Part shown: positions 1 through 8,430 of the stretch, in pieces
Layout: each line of letters begins with the position of its first letter
How positions within the stretch are numbered: the first letter of the stretch is position 1
NCBI GenBank assembly: GCA_017541995.1
Contig: JAFXYD010000006.1
Span: 1 to 32,400 of the forward strand
Direction: 5' to 3'
Source: Oscillospiraceae bacterium
GTDB lineage: Bacteria; Bacillota; Clostridia; Oscillospirales; Oscillospiraceae
Length of the DNA: 32,400 bases
Program-made: the position numbers and the translations under genes
Notes under the pieces: model-generated
What the model saw: only the letters and a program-made list of their open reading frames with translations
Told to the model about the DNA's origin: nothing
Database searches by the model: none

Positions 1-1
1 C

Positions 2-796
2 AACGGCAAGCGGGTTCTTGCCCCGCCGAAGGACATTGCGGAGGTCCAAAACGCCTTCGAGATCTATGAGCGCTTGGACGAGCTGGACCCCTTCGACGTG
101 GAGGACCTGCTCAAGGCCCACGGCGTCATGGTGCGCGGTCTGACGGGGGAGGCGGGACAGTTTCGCAGCGGAAATGGGGGCGTCGTGGACGCGGAGGGCC
201 GCGTTCTGCACTTTGGGACGCTTCCGGAGTATGTACCCGGTCTTGTCTGTCAGCTGCTGGATTGGGTAAAGGACAGCCCCACGCCCATGCTGATCAAGAG
301 CTGCGTGTTTCACTGTGAGTTTGAGCTGATTCACCCCTTTGCCGAGGGCAACGGACGGATCGGCAGACTTTGGCACACCCTTTTATTGTCCCGCTGGCAG
401 CCTCTCTTTGCCTGGCTGCCCGTGGAGTCCATCATCCACGACCGGCAGGCGGATTATTACGCCGCAATCAACGCTTCCAATCATGCGGCAAGCTCGACCG
501 CATTTATCAACTTTATGCTGGAAGCAATCAAGGCCGCCCTCCTGGAGGCGATTGAGACCGGCAAACAAGCCGTCTCGACCCCGGAGATCGTCGCGATTCA
601 TGTCCCAGCGGAAAAACGCTGGACAGCAGTCGAAGCCTGGCTGCGAACGCACGGGCAGCTCCGAAACTCGGATATTCAGCAGCTGCTTTCCGTGTCCACC
701 GCAACCGCCAGTCGTCTGCTCCGGGAGTGGACCGCCGCCGGAAAGCTCTGCAAAAAACGGGTCGGCAGCTACTGGTGCTATAAATTGACTGAATGA
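2..796 (+). CDS. Fic-domain protein, 5' truncated by window edge
   Basis: The reading frame is open from the left edge, so the true start lies outside the window; a TTG at 74 is in frame but is unlikely to be the start. The Fic catalytic motif HPFAEGNGRIGR is complete (nucleotides 332-367), with the catalytic His, acidic residue, phosphate-binding GNGR and final Arg. Fic enzymes usually transfer AMP, less often other groups, to a protein hydroxyl. The last 65 or so residues look like a winged helix-turn-helix (around LLSVSTATASRLLREW), an arrangement common in bacterial Fic proteins of the Fic/DOC plus HTH type. Whether an inhibitory alpha helix is present cannot be judged, because the N-terminus is missing. 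The target is unknown and no antitoxin gene is visible downstream. Confidence 0.9.
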   Translation, partial: NGKRVLAPPKDIAEVQNAFEIYERLDELDPFDVEDLLKAHGVMVRGLTGEAGQFRSGNGGVVDAEGRVLHFGTLPEYVPGLVCQLLDWVKDSPTPMLIKSCVFHCEFELIHPFAEGNGRIGRLWHTLLLSRWQPLFAWLPVESIIHDRQADYYAAINASNHAASSTAFINFMLEAIKAALLEAIETGKQAVSTPEIVAIHVPAEKRWTAVEAWLRTHGQLRNSDIQQLLSVSTATASRLLREWTAAGKLCKKRVGSYWCYKLTE

Positions 797-831
797 ATCG
801 CCTGTAAATCGCGCAAATGAGGATCTGAATT

Positions 832-1671
832 ATGGTAAAAAAGCGAAAGAAGCCTCAGCGGCCGCAAACGCCGCCGCTGTCTTGGGCGGATAAGGCGATT
901 TATTGTGCGTTGTTTTTGCTGCTCCTCGTCGGCATGGGTCTGGCGATTGTGCTGATGGACGCCCTCCGCGCAAGAATTGCGTACCAAGATCCGATGGTTC
1001 TGGCCTTTCGCGGTCGGCAGGCGTATCTGTGGTTGATTCCATTCCTTGCGCACTTGGTCTTGGGCTGTGCGATCCCTTTGACCGTAGCCCATGAAGAGGG
1101 ACAGCCCATCTTTGGCAACAAGGCGATTTCCTACGGGGAAAGGCCTTGGCAGAAGGATCTCTTTCCCTTGTTCGGACCGCAGCACAGGAAGATCGAGCGT
1201 CCGCCTTACGCAAAGCAGATACATCGGATTGGGCAGATTGCCTGGGTCGCCGGGCTTATTCTGGTCCTTCTCTCTGCGTCTGTCTGCCTGTGCAGACGAT
1301 GCACCCTGCGCAGCGACCAAACGATTGCGGTCTACGACAGCTTTAACCGGCAGACGGCGGAGCTGTCCATTCCGGAGGACTGCACCGAGCTGATCCTTGA
1401 GGCGGAACGATATCGGAGCGGCAAATACGGAGCTCCAAATTGGCGCTATGGAATCACGCTGCTGGACGCGGAGGGCAAGGAGTATTCTTTCAGCTGCAAT
1501 GATTTTCGGGGAAGCCAAAGGGAAATCCTGAACACCATGCTGCAAATCAAAGGGCTGTTCCCGCAGGGAAGCATTACCCTCCGGGGCCTGGATCAGCTGG
1601 ACCGGACGATTGCGTTTTTCCACCTGGACCCCCAAGAGGCCGCCCTGCTGCGGGAGCTGTTTCAGGGATAA
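832..1671 (+). CDS. Unrecognised membrane protein, three predicted helices
   Basis: This 279-residue protein is not recognised. It has a basic, proline-rich N-terminus (residues 1-17), then hydrophobic segments at about 24-44 (YCALFLLLLVGMGLAIVLM), 65-86 (LWLIPFLAHLVLGCAIPLTV) and 138-156 (IAWVAGLILVLLSASVCLC), followed by a soluble C-terminal domain of about 120 residues. That domain mentions no known motif; its sequence looks beta-rich (repeated short charged strands, SIPEDCTELILEAERY, YGITLLDAEGKEYSFS). The ATG is preceded by GAGGAT at a suitable distance. It starts 35 bases after the Fic gene and is followed by a terminator, so it may be the last gene of that unit. No enzyme motif was seen. 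Confidence 0.75.
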   Translation: MVKKRKKPQRPQTPPLSWADKAIYCALFLLLLVGMGLAIVLMDALRARIAYQDPMVLAFRGRQAYLWLIPFLAHLVLGCAIPLTVAHEEGQPIFGNKAISYGERPWQKDLFPLFGPQHRKIERPPYAKQIHRIGQIAWVAGLILVLLSASVCLCRRCTLRSDQTIAVYDSFNRQTAELSIPEDCTELILEAERYRSGKYGAPNWRYGITLLDAEGKEYSFSCNDFRGSQREILNTMLQIKGLFPQGSITLRGLDQLDRTIAFFHLDPQEAALLRELFQG

Positions 1672-1862
1672 TCGAACAAAAATCGAGTTGGATCCCCACC
1701 GAAATGGGCGTTCTACGATTCATAATATGATTCCTCACATCCGTTATAAACCCTCGGACCAGAAGGCAGCGGAGGAGATGAAGCTTACAACCGGAGGAAG
1801 CAAGCGAAACCATCCGGTGTGACTTGTTGAATCATTGCGTTCTTGGTTTTAGAAAGGACAAT

Positions 1863-1902
1863 GCCGTCAGCAGAGCGATTCCGCTGACGGCGTTGTTTTT
1901 TT
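1863..1902 (+). terminator. Rho-independent terminator
   Basis: A perfect 9-bp stem (GCCGTCAGC / GCTGACGGC) with an 11-base loop is followed by GTTG and a run of seven T. It separates the membrane-protein gene from the sigma-factor operon. The 190 bases before it (1672-1862) hold no convincing gene; a 31-codon reading frame from an ATG at 1728 has no recognisable product. Confidence 0.8.
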
Positions 1903-1921
1903 CACGATACTTCGTTATAAT
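1893..1921 (+). promoter_or_regulatory. Sigma-A promoter for the ECF sigma operon
   Basis: TTGTTT (1893-1898) and TATAAT (1916-1921) are separated by exactly 17 bases. The -35 box lies in the T-run of the preceding terminator. A perfect 10-bp palindrome, CTTGCGCAAG (1972-1981), lies in the leader between this promoter and the sigma gene and could be an operator; that is inference. A second possible -10, TATATA at 1985-1990, has no good -35. Confidence 0.6.
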
Positions 1922-2042
1922 CACCTGTATCAATTGGAAAAGAAAAACCGAAATCATATGTTACCTTTTCCCTTGCGCAAGCGTTATATAAGTGAAGGGC
2001 CTTTTCAAAGCAGTTTTTCACACGAAGGCGGGTGATGGAATC

Positions 2043-2516
2043 TTGGATCAACAAATATACACAGAGGCGGTCAAGCGGAACAGTCAGAGGGTGTTTCTGC
2101 TGGCCCTGTCCTTTACCCGGCAGCGGCAGGACGCGGAGGACGTGATGCAGACCGTTTTCCTGAAGCTGTGGAAGCATCCAGTCGCTTTCACAGACGAGAC
2201 ACACATGGACAAGTGGCTGACCAAGGTGACGGTCAACGAGAGCCGGAGCCTGCTGCGGGCCAGAGCCCGGGAGCCGCTCTCCATTGACGAGCTGGAGGCC
2301 CTGGGTACAACAGCCACGGAACCGGTTGAGTTTGATTTGATTTCTGCGGTTTTGCGGCTTCCGGAACCCCTGCGCGCCGTCATCCACCTGCACTACTACG
2401 AGGATCTGCCGATCAAAGAGATTGCAAGTCTGCTGAATATCAGTCAGGCGTCGGTTAAAATGCGGCTGGTCCGGGGGCGAAAACGCCTGAAATCTGAGTT
2501 AACGGAGGGCGAGTAA
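2043..2516 (+). CDS. ECF-type RNA polymerase sigma factor (sigma-70 family)
   Basis: A protein of 157 residues, the usual ECF size. Region 2 is seen in VFLLALSFTRQRQDAEDVMQTVFLKLW, with the DAED motif that contacts core polymerase. Region 4 is seen in LPEPLRAVIHLHYYEDLPIKEIASLLNISQASVKMRLVRGRKRLK, a typical helix-turn-helix recognising the -35 element. I chose the TTG at 2043 because GGTGAT (2031-2036) gives a good ribosome binding site 6 bases upstream; a GTG at 1992 would add 17 residues but has no ribosome binding site. The downstream gene starts one base after the stop, so the two are translationally coupled, as expected for a sigma/anti-sigma pair. Its target promoters are not identifiable from this window alone. 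Confidence 0.92.
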   Translation: MDQQIYTEAVKRNSQRVFLLALSFTRQRQDAEDVMQTVFLKLWKHPVAFTDETHMDKWLTKVTVNESRSLLRARAREPLSIDELEALGTTATEPVEFDLISAVLRLPEPLRAVIHLHYYEDLPIKEIASLLNISQASVKMRLVRGRKRLKSELTEGE

Positions 2517-2517
2517 A

Positions 2518-3753
2518 ATGACAAAAGATCAATATCGTGAAGCATTTTCCAAGATTCAGCCTTCCAAAGTGGCTGTCGATCGTTTATTGGAGATCCCGAA
2601 AGAACACCCAAAGCGCAGGGCTTCGATCCGGCTCGGCGCGCTGATTGCCGTGGCCGCGGTGGTCATCCTGCTGCTGGGCGGTACGGTTTACGCGATCTCC
2701 CATTGGTTCCAGCTGACAGACGGAAAGCAAATTGAGGATCCAAAGCAGTTGGAAAGCGGCGAGCCGTCCCGCCCTGCCCCGCAGAACGGGATCAGGCTGG
2801 AAGACCAGGGAGAAGGAAACTATATCGGCTTCATCCTGGACGGCTGGAGCTTGTCGGACCGGAAGAACGGCTCAAACAACATCATGCTGAAGGCAGTCAC
2901 GTCATACCGACAGCCCGATTCTCAGCCTGTGCTGGACGCGGAAACCCTTGCGGCTGCCTATACGCAGTATTTTCCCATTACGCCGGATGACGAGAAGCTC
3001 TGCGTTCAGATCCTGGACCGGGACGGTCTGAGCTACCGGGACTACTTTACCCGCTATGAGACGGAGCTGGTAAAGGAAGGAACCCTGAATGGCATGGATA
3101 CCGTCTGGCTCACCATCAAAGAGGCGCCCAATGATTTCGGCAGCCCGGAAGATACGTATCATCTCTTCTGTCACAGCGAGGAGCTGCACTGTACCCTGGT
3201 TGTCAGCTCCAACCGGGGCTTCGAGCGCTGCGAGGAGGCCCTGTCCCACCTGACTCTGGTGGACTCCGGCGTGCCCCTGAAACGGGAGGCCCTGACGATC
3301 TGCGGTCTGCGGCTGCCGGAGCTTCCGGAAGGGTTTGAGATCGACTGGGAACACACAGAGCTTCTGGAGGGCAGCCTGCCAGGCTGGGAGCGAAAGGATT
3401 CCAACGCGGATCTGAGCGGGGCATACGCCCTCCTTTCTCTGGTCCGTCCGGCGGACGGGCTGTGGATCCTCCTCAGTGCGGATGCCTCCCACGATGACTA
3501 TGAACACGTAAGCGGCTATACCCTCAACCGCACCGGGACGCTAAACGGTCATGAGATCCTTTGGTTTGACAAGTCGAACGGCGTCGAACTGTTTTACCGC
3601 TTTGAAGACGGAACCCAGGCCTGCCTCTGCGCCAAAGGCAGAGGCGCGGAGGTCGAAGCGCTCCTGGAGGAGCTGGCGCTTCACGTGGAACCGGTCCCCA
3701 TAGACTTGATCAAGGAAGCTCCCCTGGAATTCTTCGGCCTTGCCCAGGGTTGA
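2518..3753 (+). CDS. Single-pass membrane protein, presumed anti-sigma partner
   Basis: 411 residues: a cytoplasmic N-terminus of about 40 residues, one transmembrane helix at about 41-62 (LGALIAVAAVVILLLGGTVYAI), and a large extracytoplasmic part of about 345 residues. That topology, and start-to-stop coupling to the ECF sigma gene, make it the likely membrane-bound anti-sigma factor. The cytoplasmic tail is short and lacks the HxxxCxxC motif of zinc anti-sigma factors, so the class is not the standard one. The outer part appears to contain two related halves, each with a similar central stretch (SYRDYFTRYETELVKEG..MDTVWLTIK and YEHVSGYTLNRTGTLNGHEILWFDK), consistent with a duplicated DUF4367-like sensor fold; that assignment is tentative. 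The ligand is unknown. Confidence 0.7.
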   Translation: MTKDQYREAFSKIQPSKVAVDRLLEIPKEHPKRRASIRLGALIAVAAVVILLLGGTVYAISHWFQLTDGKQIEDPKQLESGEPSRPAPQNGIRLEDQGEGNYIGFILDGWSLSDRKNGSNNIMLKAVTSYRQPDSQPVLDAETLAAAYTQYFPITPDDEKLCVQILDRDGLSYRDYFTRYETELVKEGTLNGMDTVWLTIKEAPNDFGSPEDTYHLFCHSEELHCTLVVSSNRGFERCEEALSHLTLVDSGVPLKREALTICGLRLPELPEGFEIDWEHTELLEGSLPGWERKDSNADLSGAYALLSLVRPADGLWILLSADASHDDYEHVSGYTLNRTGTLNGHEILWFDKSNGVELFYRFEDGTQACLCAKGRGAEVEALLEELALHVEPVPIDLIKEAPLEFFGLAQG

Positions 3754-3782
3754 TCCAAATCACGAATAAAGAGGAATGATCT

Positions 3783-5843
3783 ATGAAAAAACGATTGATC
3801 AGAAAGATCGCACTTCTACTGACGCTTTTGCTGCTGTTGAGCGGCTGTGGAAAACCGGAAGATCCGTCAAAAGCAGAAAACTCAGAGAAGCCTGAAAATA
3901 CCGGCGCGCATGTTACGATGCCAGACGGTACGGAGCCCGACAGCACGGAGCCTTCCGCTTCGGAAAAGCTTGATCTGCCGAAAGAAGTTCGACTGGACGG
4001 AGAGACCTTGCTGGATATCTGTCCGTCCGAAGACGGGTATTTGTTGCTCTCCAGAGGCATAAAAGGCTATCATCTGACATCGCTGGACGAAAACCTGACC
4101 GTCGGTGAGACCGTCGATCTTACAGAGCGTTCTCCGGAGACCATACTGGAGGCAGGCGGCAGCCGCTGGACTTTGGAGCGTGCGGACAACGGCTATGCCG
4201 TGTTTCGCGATGGGGAACTCTGGACAGAGACGGAACGGGAGTCTTTCCAAAATCAGCTTGTATGGGCGGACGACACGCTCTATACGGTTCAGATGCGTCA
4301 GCTCTGGTGCGGGAAAAACAAGGTTGCAATGCCGGATCTGCCAGACACGAGCTATGACGTGACCTGCGTGGTACGGGTCAACGGGCAGACCTTCGCGCTG
4401 GCAGAGGGCTGGACAGACCATAAGCTGTCGGGCCAATGGCTCTGTCCCATCGACGGAAGCACCACGCAGCTCAGTCTGCCAGCGTCGGAATTCCCGATTG
4501 CAGCGGAGTTTGGCTGCTGGAACGAAAACGGAACCTGGTTGGTCTCCGGCTCGAAGCTGTACACAACGGACGGGACAAGCGTTTCCGAGCTCTGCGATCT
4601 GGCTGCGCAAGGTGTGAATATTTCGGAGATGATGCGGATTTTGCCGCTTGCGGACGGGACCTTTCTGGTTTTGCAGTGGGACAGCCTGCTCCGGATCGAC
4701 CCGGACAGGAAAGCAGCCGGAGAGCTGACCATCGGTTTGTATCACCCGTCTTACGATACAGACGCGGCGATTGCAGCCTTCAACCGCAGCGGCGCCGACT
4801 GGCGGGTGAAGCCCCGGAGCTTTGAGGACCTGGAGAGCCTGAACCTGGCGCTGCTGAACGGCGAACTGGATCTGATCTGCGCCTCCGACCTGGACGTGCT
4901 GAACAACTACGCGGTCAAGGGCCTGCTTGCTCCCATCGACGGAAGCGTCACAGCCCGGGTCCTGCCCAACCTCGTCCCGCTCTGCACGGTCAACGGCGCC
5001 TGCGTCTATCTGCCCCGCACGGTGGAGCTGGAATGCAGCAGCATCCCCGCGTCCTATGTCGGCGCGGACGATACGGCAGATCTGGACCGCCTGACGGCGC
5101 GGATCGACGCGGCCTGCCCCGAGACTTATGAGAGCGAGTGTAAGAATTTCGTACTGCAGGGCATTCTCACCCAATGCGGCAGCGGCTGGATCGACTGGGA
5201 GACCCGCAGCGCCCACTATGACAGCCCCTCCTTCCGCAGCACGCTGGAATTCTGCAACCGATTTGAGAAGGACAACTACACCGCTGCGATCAACGCGAAC
5301 GCCTATCACGAGGCAGGCATCGAGCGCTTCATGCTGAATGAAACCCTTTTTCCGGGCACGTATCACTATAAGGTCCACGACGATCCGGAGCGGAATACCC
5401 ACGCCCGCGTGCTGTTTCCGTTTCCCGTCGGCGGGTATCAGGGCTTTGGCCTGAAGGGGCGCGGTTTTTACGCCATCGTAAATGGAGCAAATGCCGCAGG
5501 CGGACAGGAATTTCTGGACTTTCTGTTTTCCGAGGACCAGTGGTTTGACATGCCAAATCACCCCGGCGATATGCACAACGATTTCCCGGTCCAGCTCACG
5601 CACCTCGACGCAGTCCTGCAGATGTATATCGAGCGGGTTTCGACGGACGAGGCCAGGCAGGACGCAAAGGAGCTGCGCGAAGGCCTGCTGAACGCGGATC
5701 ATTTGACGGATACGAACATCAGCGAGCCGGAGCAGATCATTCTGGAGGAAGCGGAGCCCTATTTCAACGGCGACATCTCTGCCGACGAGGCCGCTCGTCG
5801 CATCCAGAACCGCATTGAAATCTATCTGGCGGAGCGAGGATAG
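3783..5843 (+). CDS. Large solute-binding lipoprotein of a sugar-type ABC importer
   Basis: 686 residues with a lipoprotein signal: basic MKKRLIRK, hydrophobic core, lipobox LSGC with Cys22. A low-complexity Ser/Glu/Pro linker follows (about 26-65). Residues of about 70-310 show repeated short beta motifs of the type DGYLLLSRG, NGYAVFRDG, DGTFLVLQWD, suggesting a beta-propeller-like domain. From about 317 (GELTIGLYHPSYDTDAAIAAFN) the sequence reads like a family 1 extracellular solute-binding protein, but is compact (about 370 residues). AGAGGA precedes the ATG. The two permease genes downstream support an import role. The substrate is unknown; carbohydrate is the likeliest given the permease type and the galactanase nearby. 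The propeller fusion is unusual for a binding protein. Confidence 0.85.
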   Translation: MKKRLIRKIALLLTLLLLLSGCGKPEDPSKAENSEKPENTGAHVTMPDGTEPDSTEPSASEKLDLPKEVRLDGETLLDICPSEDGYLLLSRGIKGYHLTSLDENLTVGETVDLTERSPETILEAGGSRWTLERADNGYAVFRDGELWTETERESFQNQLVWADDTLYTVQMRQLWCGKNKVAMPDLPDTSYDVTCVVRVNGQTFALAEGWTDHKLSGQWLCPIDGSTTQLSLPASEFPIAAEFGCWNENGTWLVSGSKLYTTDGTSVSELCDLAAQGVNISEMMRILPLADGTFLVLQWDSLLRIDPDRKAAGELTIGLYHPSYDTDAAIAAFNRSGADWRVKPRSFEDLESLNLALLNGELDLICASDLDVLNNYAVKGLLAPIDGSVTARVLPNLVPLCTVNGACVYLPRTVELECSSIPASYVGADDTADLDRLTARIDAACPETYESECKNFVLQGILTQCGSGWIDWETRSAHYDSPSFRSTLEFCNRFEKDNYTAAINANAYHEAGIERFMLNETLFPGTYHYKVHDDPERNTHARVLFPFPVGGYQGFGLKGRGFYAIVNGANAAGGQEFLDFLFSEDQWFDMPNHPGDMHNDFPVQLTHLDAVLQMYIERVSTDEARQDAKELREGLLNADHLTDTNISEPEQIILEEAEPYFNGDISADEAARRIQNRIEIYLAERG

Positions 5844-5848
5844 GTCAA

Positions 5849-5911
5849 ATGAAAAAATGAAGAATGAAGAATGAAAAATTGAGGTGTTTTCCAATTCTGC
5901 AAATTGGAAAA
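5849..5911 (+). repeat. AT-rich hairpin repeat, copy 1
   Basis: Tandem 7-bp units (AATGAAG type) lead into a perfect 10-bp stem, TTTTCCAATT / AATTGGAAAA (5887-5896 and 5902-5911), with loop CTGCA. Related copies lie near 23460, 26730 (opposite strand) and 32130 (opposite strand). This copy overlaps the annotated 5' end of permease 1. Confidence 0.75.
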
Positions 5912-6802
5912 CGGAAGGATAAGAGACGGGGGAACGGATTCCTCGCTTCGCTCGGAATGACAGGACGGGGCGGGACGTTTCTGTTTCTCCTCCCCAGCTT
6001 GCTGGGCGTGCTGCTGTTCTTTGTGCTGCCCTTTGGAACGGTGATTTATTATAGCCTGGTGAACCGGCCTGTGAACGGGGACTTCGTGGGGCTGGATAAT
6101 TTCAGGGCACTGCTGAGCAACAAGGCGTTTCTTTTGGGAGCAAAGAACACCGGCATTTTACTTGCGGTCTCGGTGCCGCTGGCGGTGCTGCTGCCCCTGA
6201 AGCTGGCCCTCTGGCTGGAGCGAGCGATCCCCATGAAGAGCCAGCTCCGCACGGCCTTCCTCAGCCCCATGCTGGTGCCCATCGCCTCGGTGATCCTGGT
6301 CTGGCGGGTGCTGTTCCATCAGAACGGGACCCTGAACGCTTATTTGGGCTCCCACGTCGATTGGTTCCATTCGACCCGGAGCATTCTCATGGTGCTGCTG
6401 CTCTATCTCTGGAAGAACATCGGGTACCACACAATTCTGTTCACGGCGGCCCTGGCAGCCATCCCAAGAACCTACATTGACATGGCAAATCTGGACGGGG
6501 CCGGGCGGACCCGGCAGTTCTACACGGTGAAGCTGCCCTTCCTGGCCCCGACCATCTTCTTCGTGGTACTCATGAGCCTGATCGCTTCCATGAAGATATT
6601 CCGGGAGGTCTGGCTGCTGACCGGCTCCTATCCCTACGAAAGCCTGTATCTGCTCCAGCACTTCATGAACAACACCTTCCGCACCATGGACTACCAGAAG
6701 CTCAGCGCGGCGGCCCTGATGCTGGCCCTGGTCATGGGCGCGTTGATTGCGGCGCTGCTGGCCATTGAGCGCCGCCTGGACCGGGACACGGAGAACGAAT
6801 AG
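5864..6802 (+). CDS. ABC transporter permease, sugar type (MalF/UgpA-like)
   Basis: Carries about six hydrophobic helices, beginning at LFLLPSLLGVLLFFVLPFG, and the cytoplasmic EAA loop as YIDMANLDGAGRTRQFYTVKLPFLAP, where the family has EAA...G...I.LP. It would sit in the membrane as one half of the importer fed by the upstream lipoprotein. The start is uncertain. The ATG used here gives 312 residues, but the first 31 are translated from two repeats (an AT-rich hairpin and a GGATTCC..GGAATGAC element). An in-frame ATG at 5957, inside the second repeat, gives 281 residues and a more normal N-terminus. Neither has a good ribosome binding site, so the original start region may have been overwritten. 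Confidence 0.85.
   Translation: MKNEKLRCFPILQIGKRKDKRRGNGFLASLGMTGRGGTFLFLLPSLLGVLLFFVLPFGTVIYYSLVNRPVNGDFVGLDNFRALLSNKAFLLGAKNTGILLAVSVPLAVLLPLKLALWLERAIPMKSQLRTAFLSPMLVPIASVILVWRVLFHQNGTLNAYLGSHVDWFHSTRSILMVLLLYLWKNIGYHTILFTAALAAIPRTYIDMANLDGAGRTRQFYTVKLPFLAPTIFFVVLMSLIASMKIFREVWLLTGSYPYESLYLLQHFMNNTFRTMDYQKLSAAALMLALVMGALIAALLAIERRLDRDTENE
5937..5963 (+). repeat. GGATTCC..GGAATGAC short dyad repeat
   Basis: An imperfect dyad with arms GGATTCCTCGC and GCTCGGAATGAC around TTC. Similar sequences occur near 30105-30152 (with an insertion in the middle) and, on the other strand, near 32071-32098. Its ATG (5957-5959) is a candidate start for permease 1. Confidence 0.65.
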
Positions 6803-6838
6803 GGCGATTCGGATTTGGCCGGATCACGCGCTGCCCCC

Positions 6839-7039
6839 AAAGCCTTCCCCTTGAGGGGAAGGTGCCCCCGAAGGGGGCGGATGAGGTGGCGTTTCGACCT
6901 CCGTGTGGTTGGATCATAGCGAATACTTGAGGATAGCCCGGCATATCCGGACTTTGTGCGGTTGAACGATGCCGGCTGCTCATCAATACGCCACCTCATC
7001 CGGCGCTTCGCGCCACCTTCCCCTCAAGGGGAAGGCTTT
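6839..7039 (+). repeat. Inverted-repeat element, copy A (about 200 bp)
   Basis: Arms of about 50 bases (6839-6891 and 6989-7039) are near-complementary: AAAGCCTTCCCCTTGAGG at the left end and its reverse complement at the right. Each arm contains its own hairpin (CTTCCCCT TGA GGGGAAG). A roughly 97-base centre is shared with copy B. It has no coding capacity and looks like a miniature inverted-repeat element. It fills most of the gap between the two permease genes. Confidence 0.8.
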
Positions 7040-7085
7040 ACGAGGGGACGACAAATTCCGATATTCGACACATACGATTGACGAT

Positions 7086-7946
7086 ATGAAAAAACGACGA
7101 TTCAAAAACGGCTGCCTCTGGCTGGCACTTGCGATCCTGGCCCTGCTCTTTGTATTGCCGACGGTGCTGACCGTGGTGAACTCCTTCCTCTCCGCTTCCG
7201 AGATCCAGCGCAGCTACGGCGCGGCGCTGGGGAGCGGGGAATACATGAAGGAGCACGTGATCCTGAAGCTGGTGCCGGACATCGCGACCTTTGCGCAATA
7301 CAAAACCTTCCTGCTCCAAAGCCCGGAATATCTGCAAAAGTTCTGGAACTCCGTGCTGTACACGGTTCCCATTACGATCCTGCAAACCGCCGTTTCCGCT
7401 TTGGCGGCCTACGGTTTTTGCCGAAAACCCTCACGGCTGCGGCGGGCGATCTTCTTCGGCTATCTGGTTCTGACCCTGATGCCTTATCAGGTTACGCTGG
7501 TGCCGAATTACCTGATCAGCAAGCAGCTTGGAAGCTATGACACGATCTGGGCCATCCTGCTGCCAGGCATTTTCTCGCCCTTTGCGGTCTTCCTGCTGAC
7601 CAAGTACATGCAGCGGATTCCCAAGGTATATCTGGAGGCGGCGCAGCTGGACGGCGCCAACGAAAGGATGATCTTCCGCAGGATCTTTCTGCCTCAGTGC
7701 AGGAGTGCGCTCTATGCAGTGGGCATGCTGATCTTTTTCGATTACTGGAACATGGTGGAGCAGCCCATGGTGCTGCTGGAACAGGAAGAACTGCAGCCCT
7801 TGTCCATCTGGCTCAGCCGCATCAATGAGGGCGAGCTGGGCCTTGCCTTCGCCGCGGCGGTGATTTACATGATCCCGTGTCTGCTGCTTTTCCTTGGCGG
7901 AGAACAGCATCTGGAGGAAGGAATCGTAACCGGCGGCATCAAATAG
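7086..7946 (+). CDS. ABC transporter permease, sugar type (MalG/UgpE-like)
   Basis: 286 residues with six predicted helices, beginning GCLWLALAILALLFVLPTVL and ending near IYMIPCLLLFLGG. The EAA loop is clear: VYLEAAQLDGANERMIFRRIFLPQC. It is the second half of the importer membrane channel. I chose the ATG at MKKRRFKNG; the frame is open further upstream, but that part is translated repeat element A. No strong ribosome binding site is seen, which again suggests that the upstream repeat has replaced native leader sequence. The gene is bracketed by copies A and B of the same element. No ATP-binding subunit is encoded nearby, so a shared MsiK/MsmK-type ATPase elsewhere is probably used. Confidence 0.9.
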   Translation: MKKRRFKNGCLWLALAILALLFVLPTVLTVVNSFLSASEIQRSYGAALGSGEYMKEHVILKLVPDIATFAQYKTFLLQSPEYLQKFWNSVLYTVPITILQTAVSALAAYGFCRKPSRLRRAIFFGYLVLTLMPYQVTLVPNYLISKQLGSYDTIWAILLPGIFSPFAVFLLTKYMQRIPKVYLEAAQLDGANERMIFRRIFLPQCRSALYAVGMLIFFDYWNMVEQPMVLLEQEELQPLSIWLSRINEGELGLAFAAAVIYMIPCLLLFLGGEQHLEEGIVTGGIK

Positions 7947-7958
7947 CCTTCCCCACCC

Positions 7959-8176
7959 AAAGCCTTCCCCTTGAGGGGAAGGTGCCCCCGAAGGGGGCGG
8001 ATGAGGTGGTGCCCCGATCTCTGCATGGTTGGATCATGGTGAATGCCTGACGATTGCCTAACATGTATGGACTTTTTCGGCGGAACGGTACCGGCTGCTC
8101 ATCAATACACCACCTCATCCGTCATCCGGCTTCCGTGAGACGCCGGATGCCACCTTCTCCTCAAGGAGAAGGCTTT
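7959..8176 (+). repeat. Inverted-repeat element, copy B (about 218 bp)
   Basis: Same left arm and same central sequence as copy A (shared GGTTGGATCAT and CCGGCTGCTCATCAATAC), in the same orientation. The right arm carries an extra internal hairpin (CATCCGGC..GCCGGATG) that is absent from copy A. Confidence 0.8.
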
Positions 8177-8208
8177 GGACGCCCTGAAACAGGAAACGCT
8201 CTGCGCTG

Positions 8209-8373
8209 AAAGGCCTTCCCCTTGAGGGGAAGGTGGCCCGCAGGGCCGGATGAGGTGGCGTCCCGACGCGCAGCTCTGCCATATAAGCGCAAAAAAGTTC
8301 GGAATACCACCTCATCCGTCATCCGGCTTCCGTGAGACGCCGGATGACACCTTCTCCTCAAGGAGAAGGCTTT
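8209..8373 (+). repeat. Inverted-repeat element, copy C (165 bp, short centre)
   Basis: The arms match copies A and B, and the right arm has the same internal hairpin as copy B, but the centre is a different, shorter sequence (about 45 bases). Only 32 bases separate it from copy B. Together B and C fill the gap of nearly 500 bases before the adaptor gene. Confidence 0.75.
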
Positions 8374-8430
8374 GTCTGAAGTCCGGAAGCGCGTGACAGC
8401 GAGGAGACGCCAAAGATAGGAGAACAAAAG

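Noticed and set aside
2-1671. Fic toxin-antitoxin pair with the membrane protein as antitoxin
   Set aside because: The downstream protein is a three-helix membrane protein with no antitoxin (inhibitory helix) motif.
1728-1822. Possible small gene of 31 codons
   Set aside because: No ribosome binding site and no recognisable product; noted only as a possible remnant.
6839-8373. Insertion sequence with transposase
   Set aside because: The elements are at most 218 bp, with no coding capacity; at best non-autonomous.
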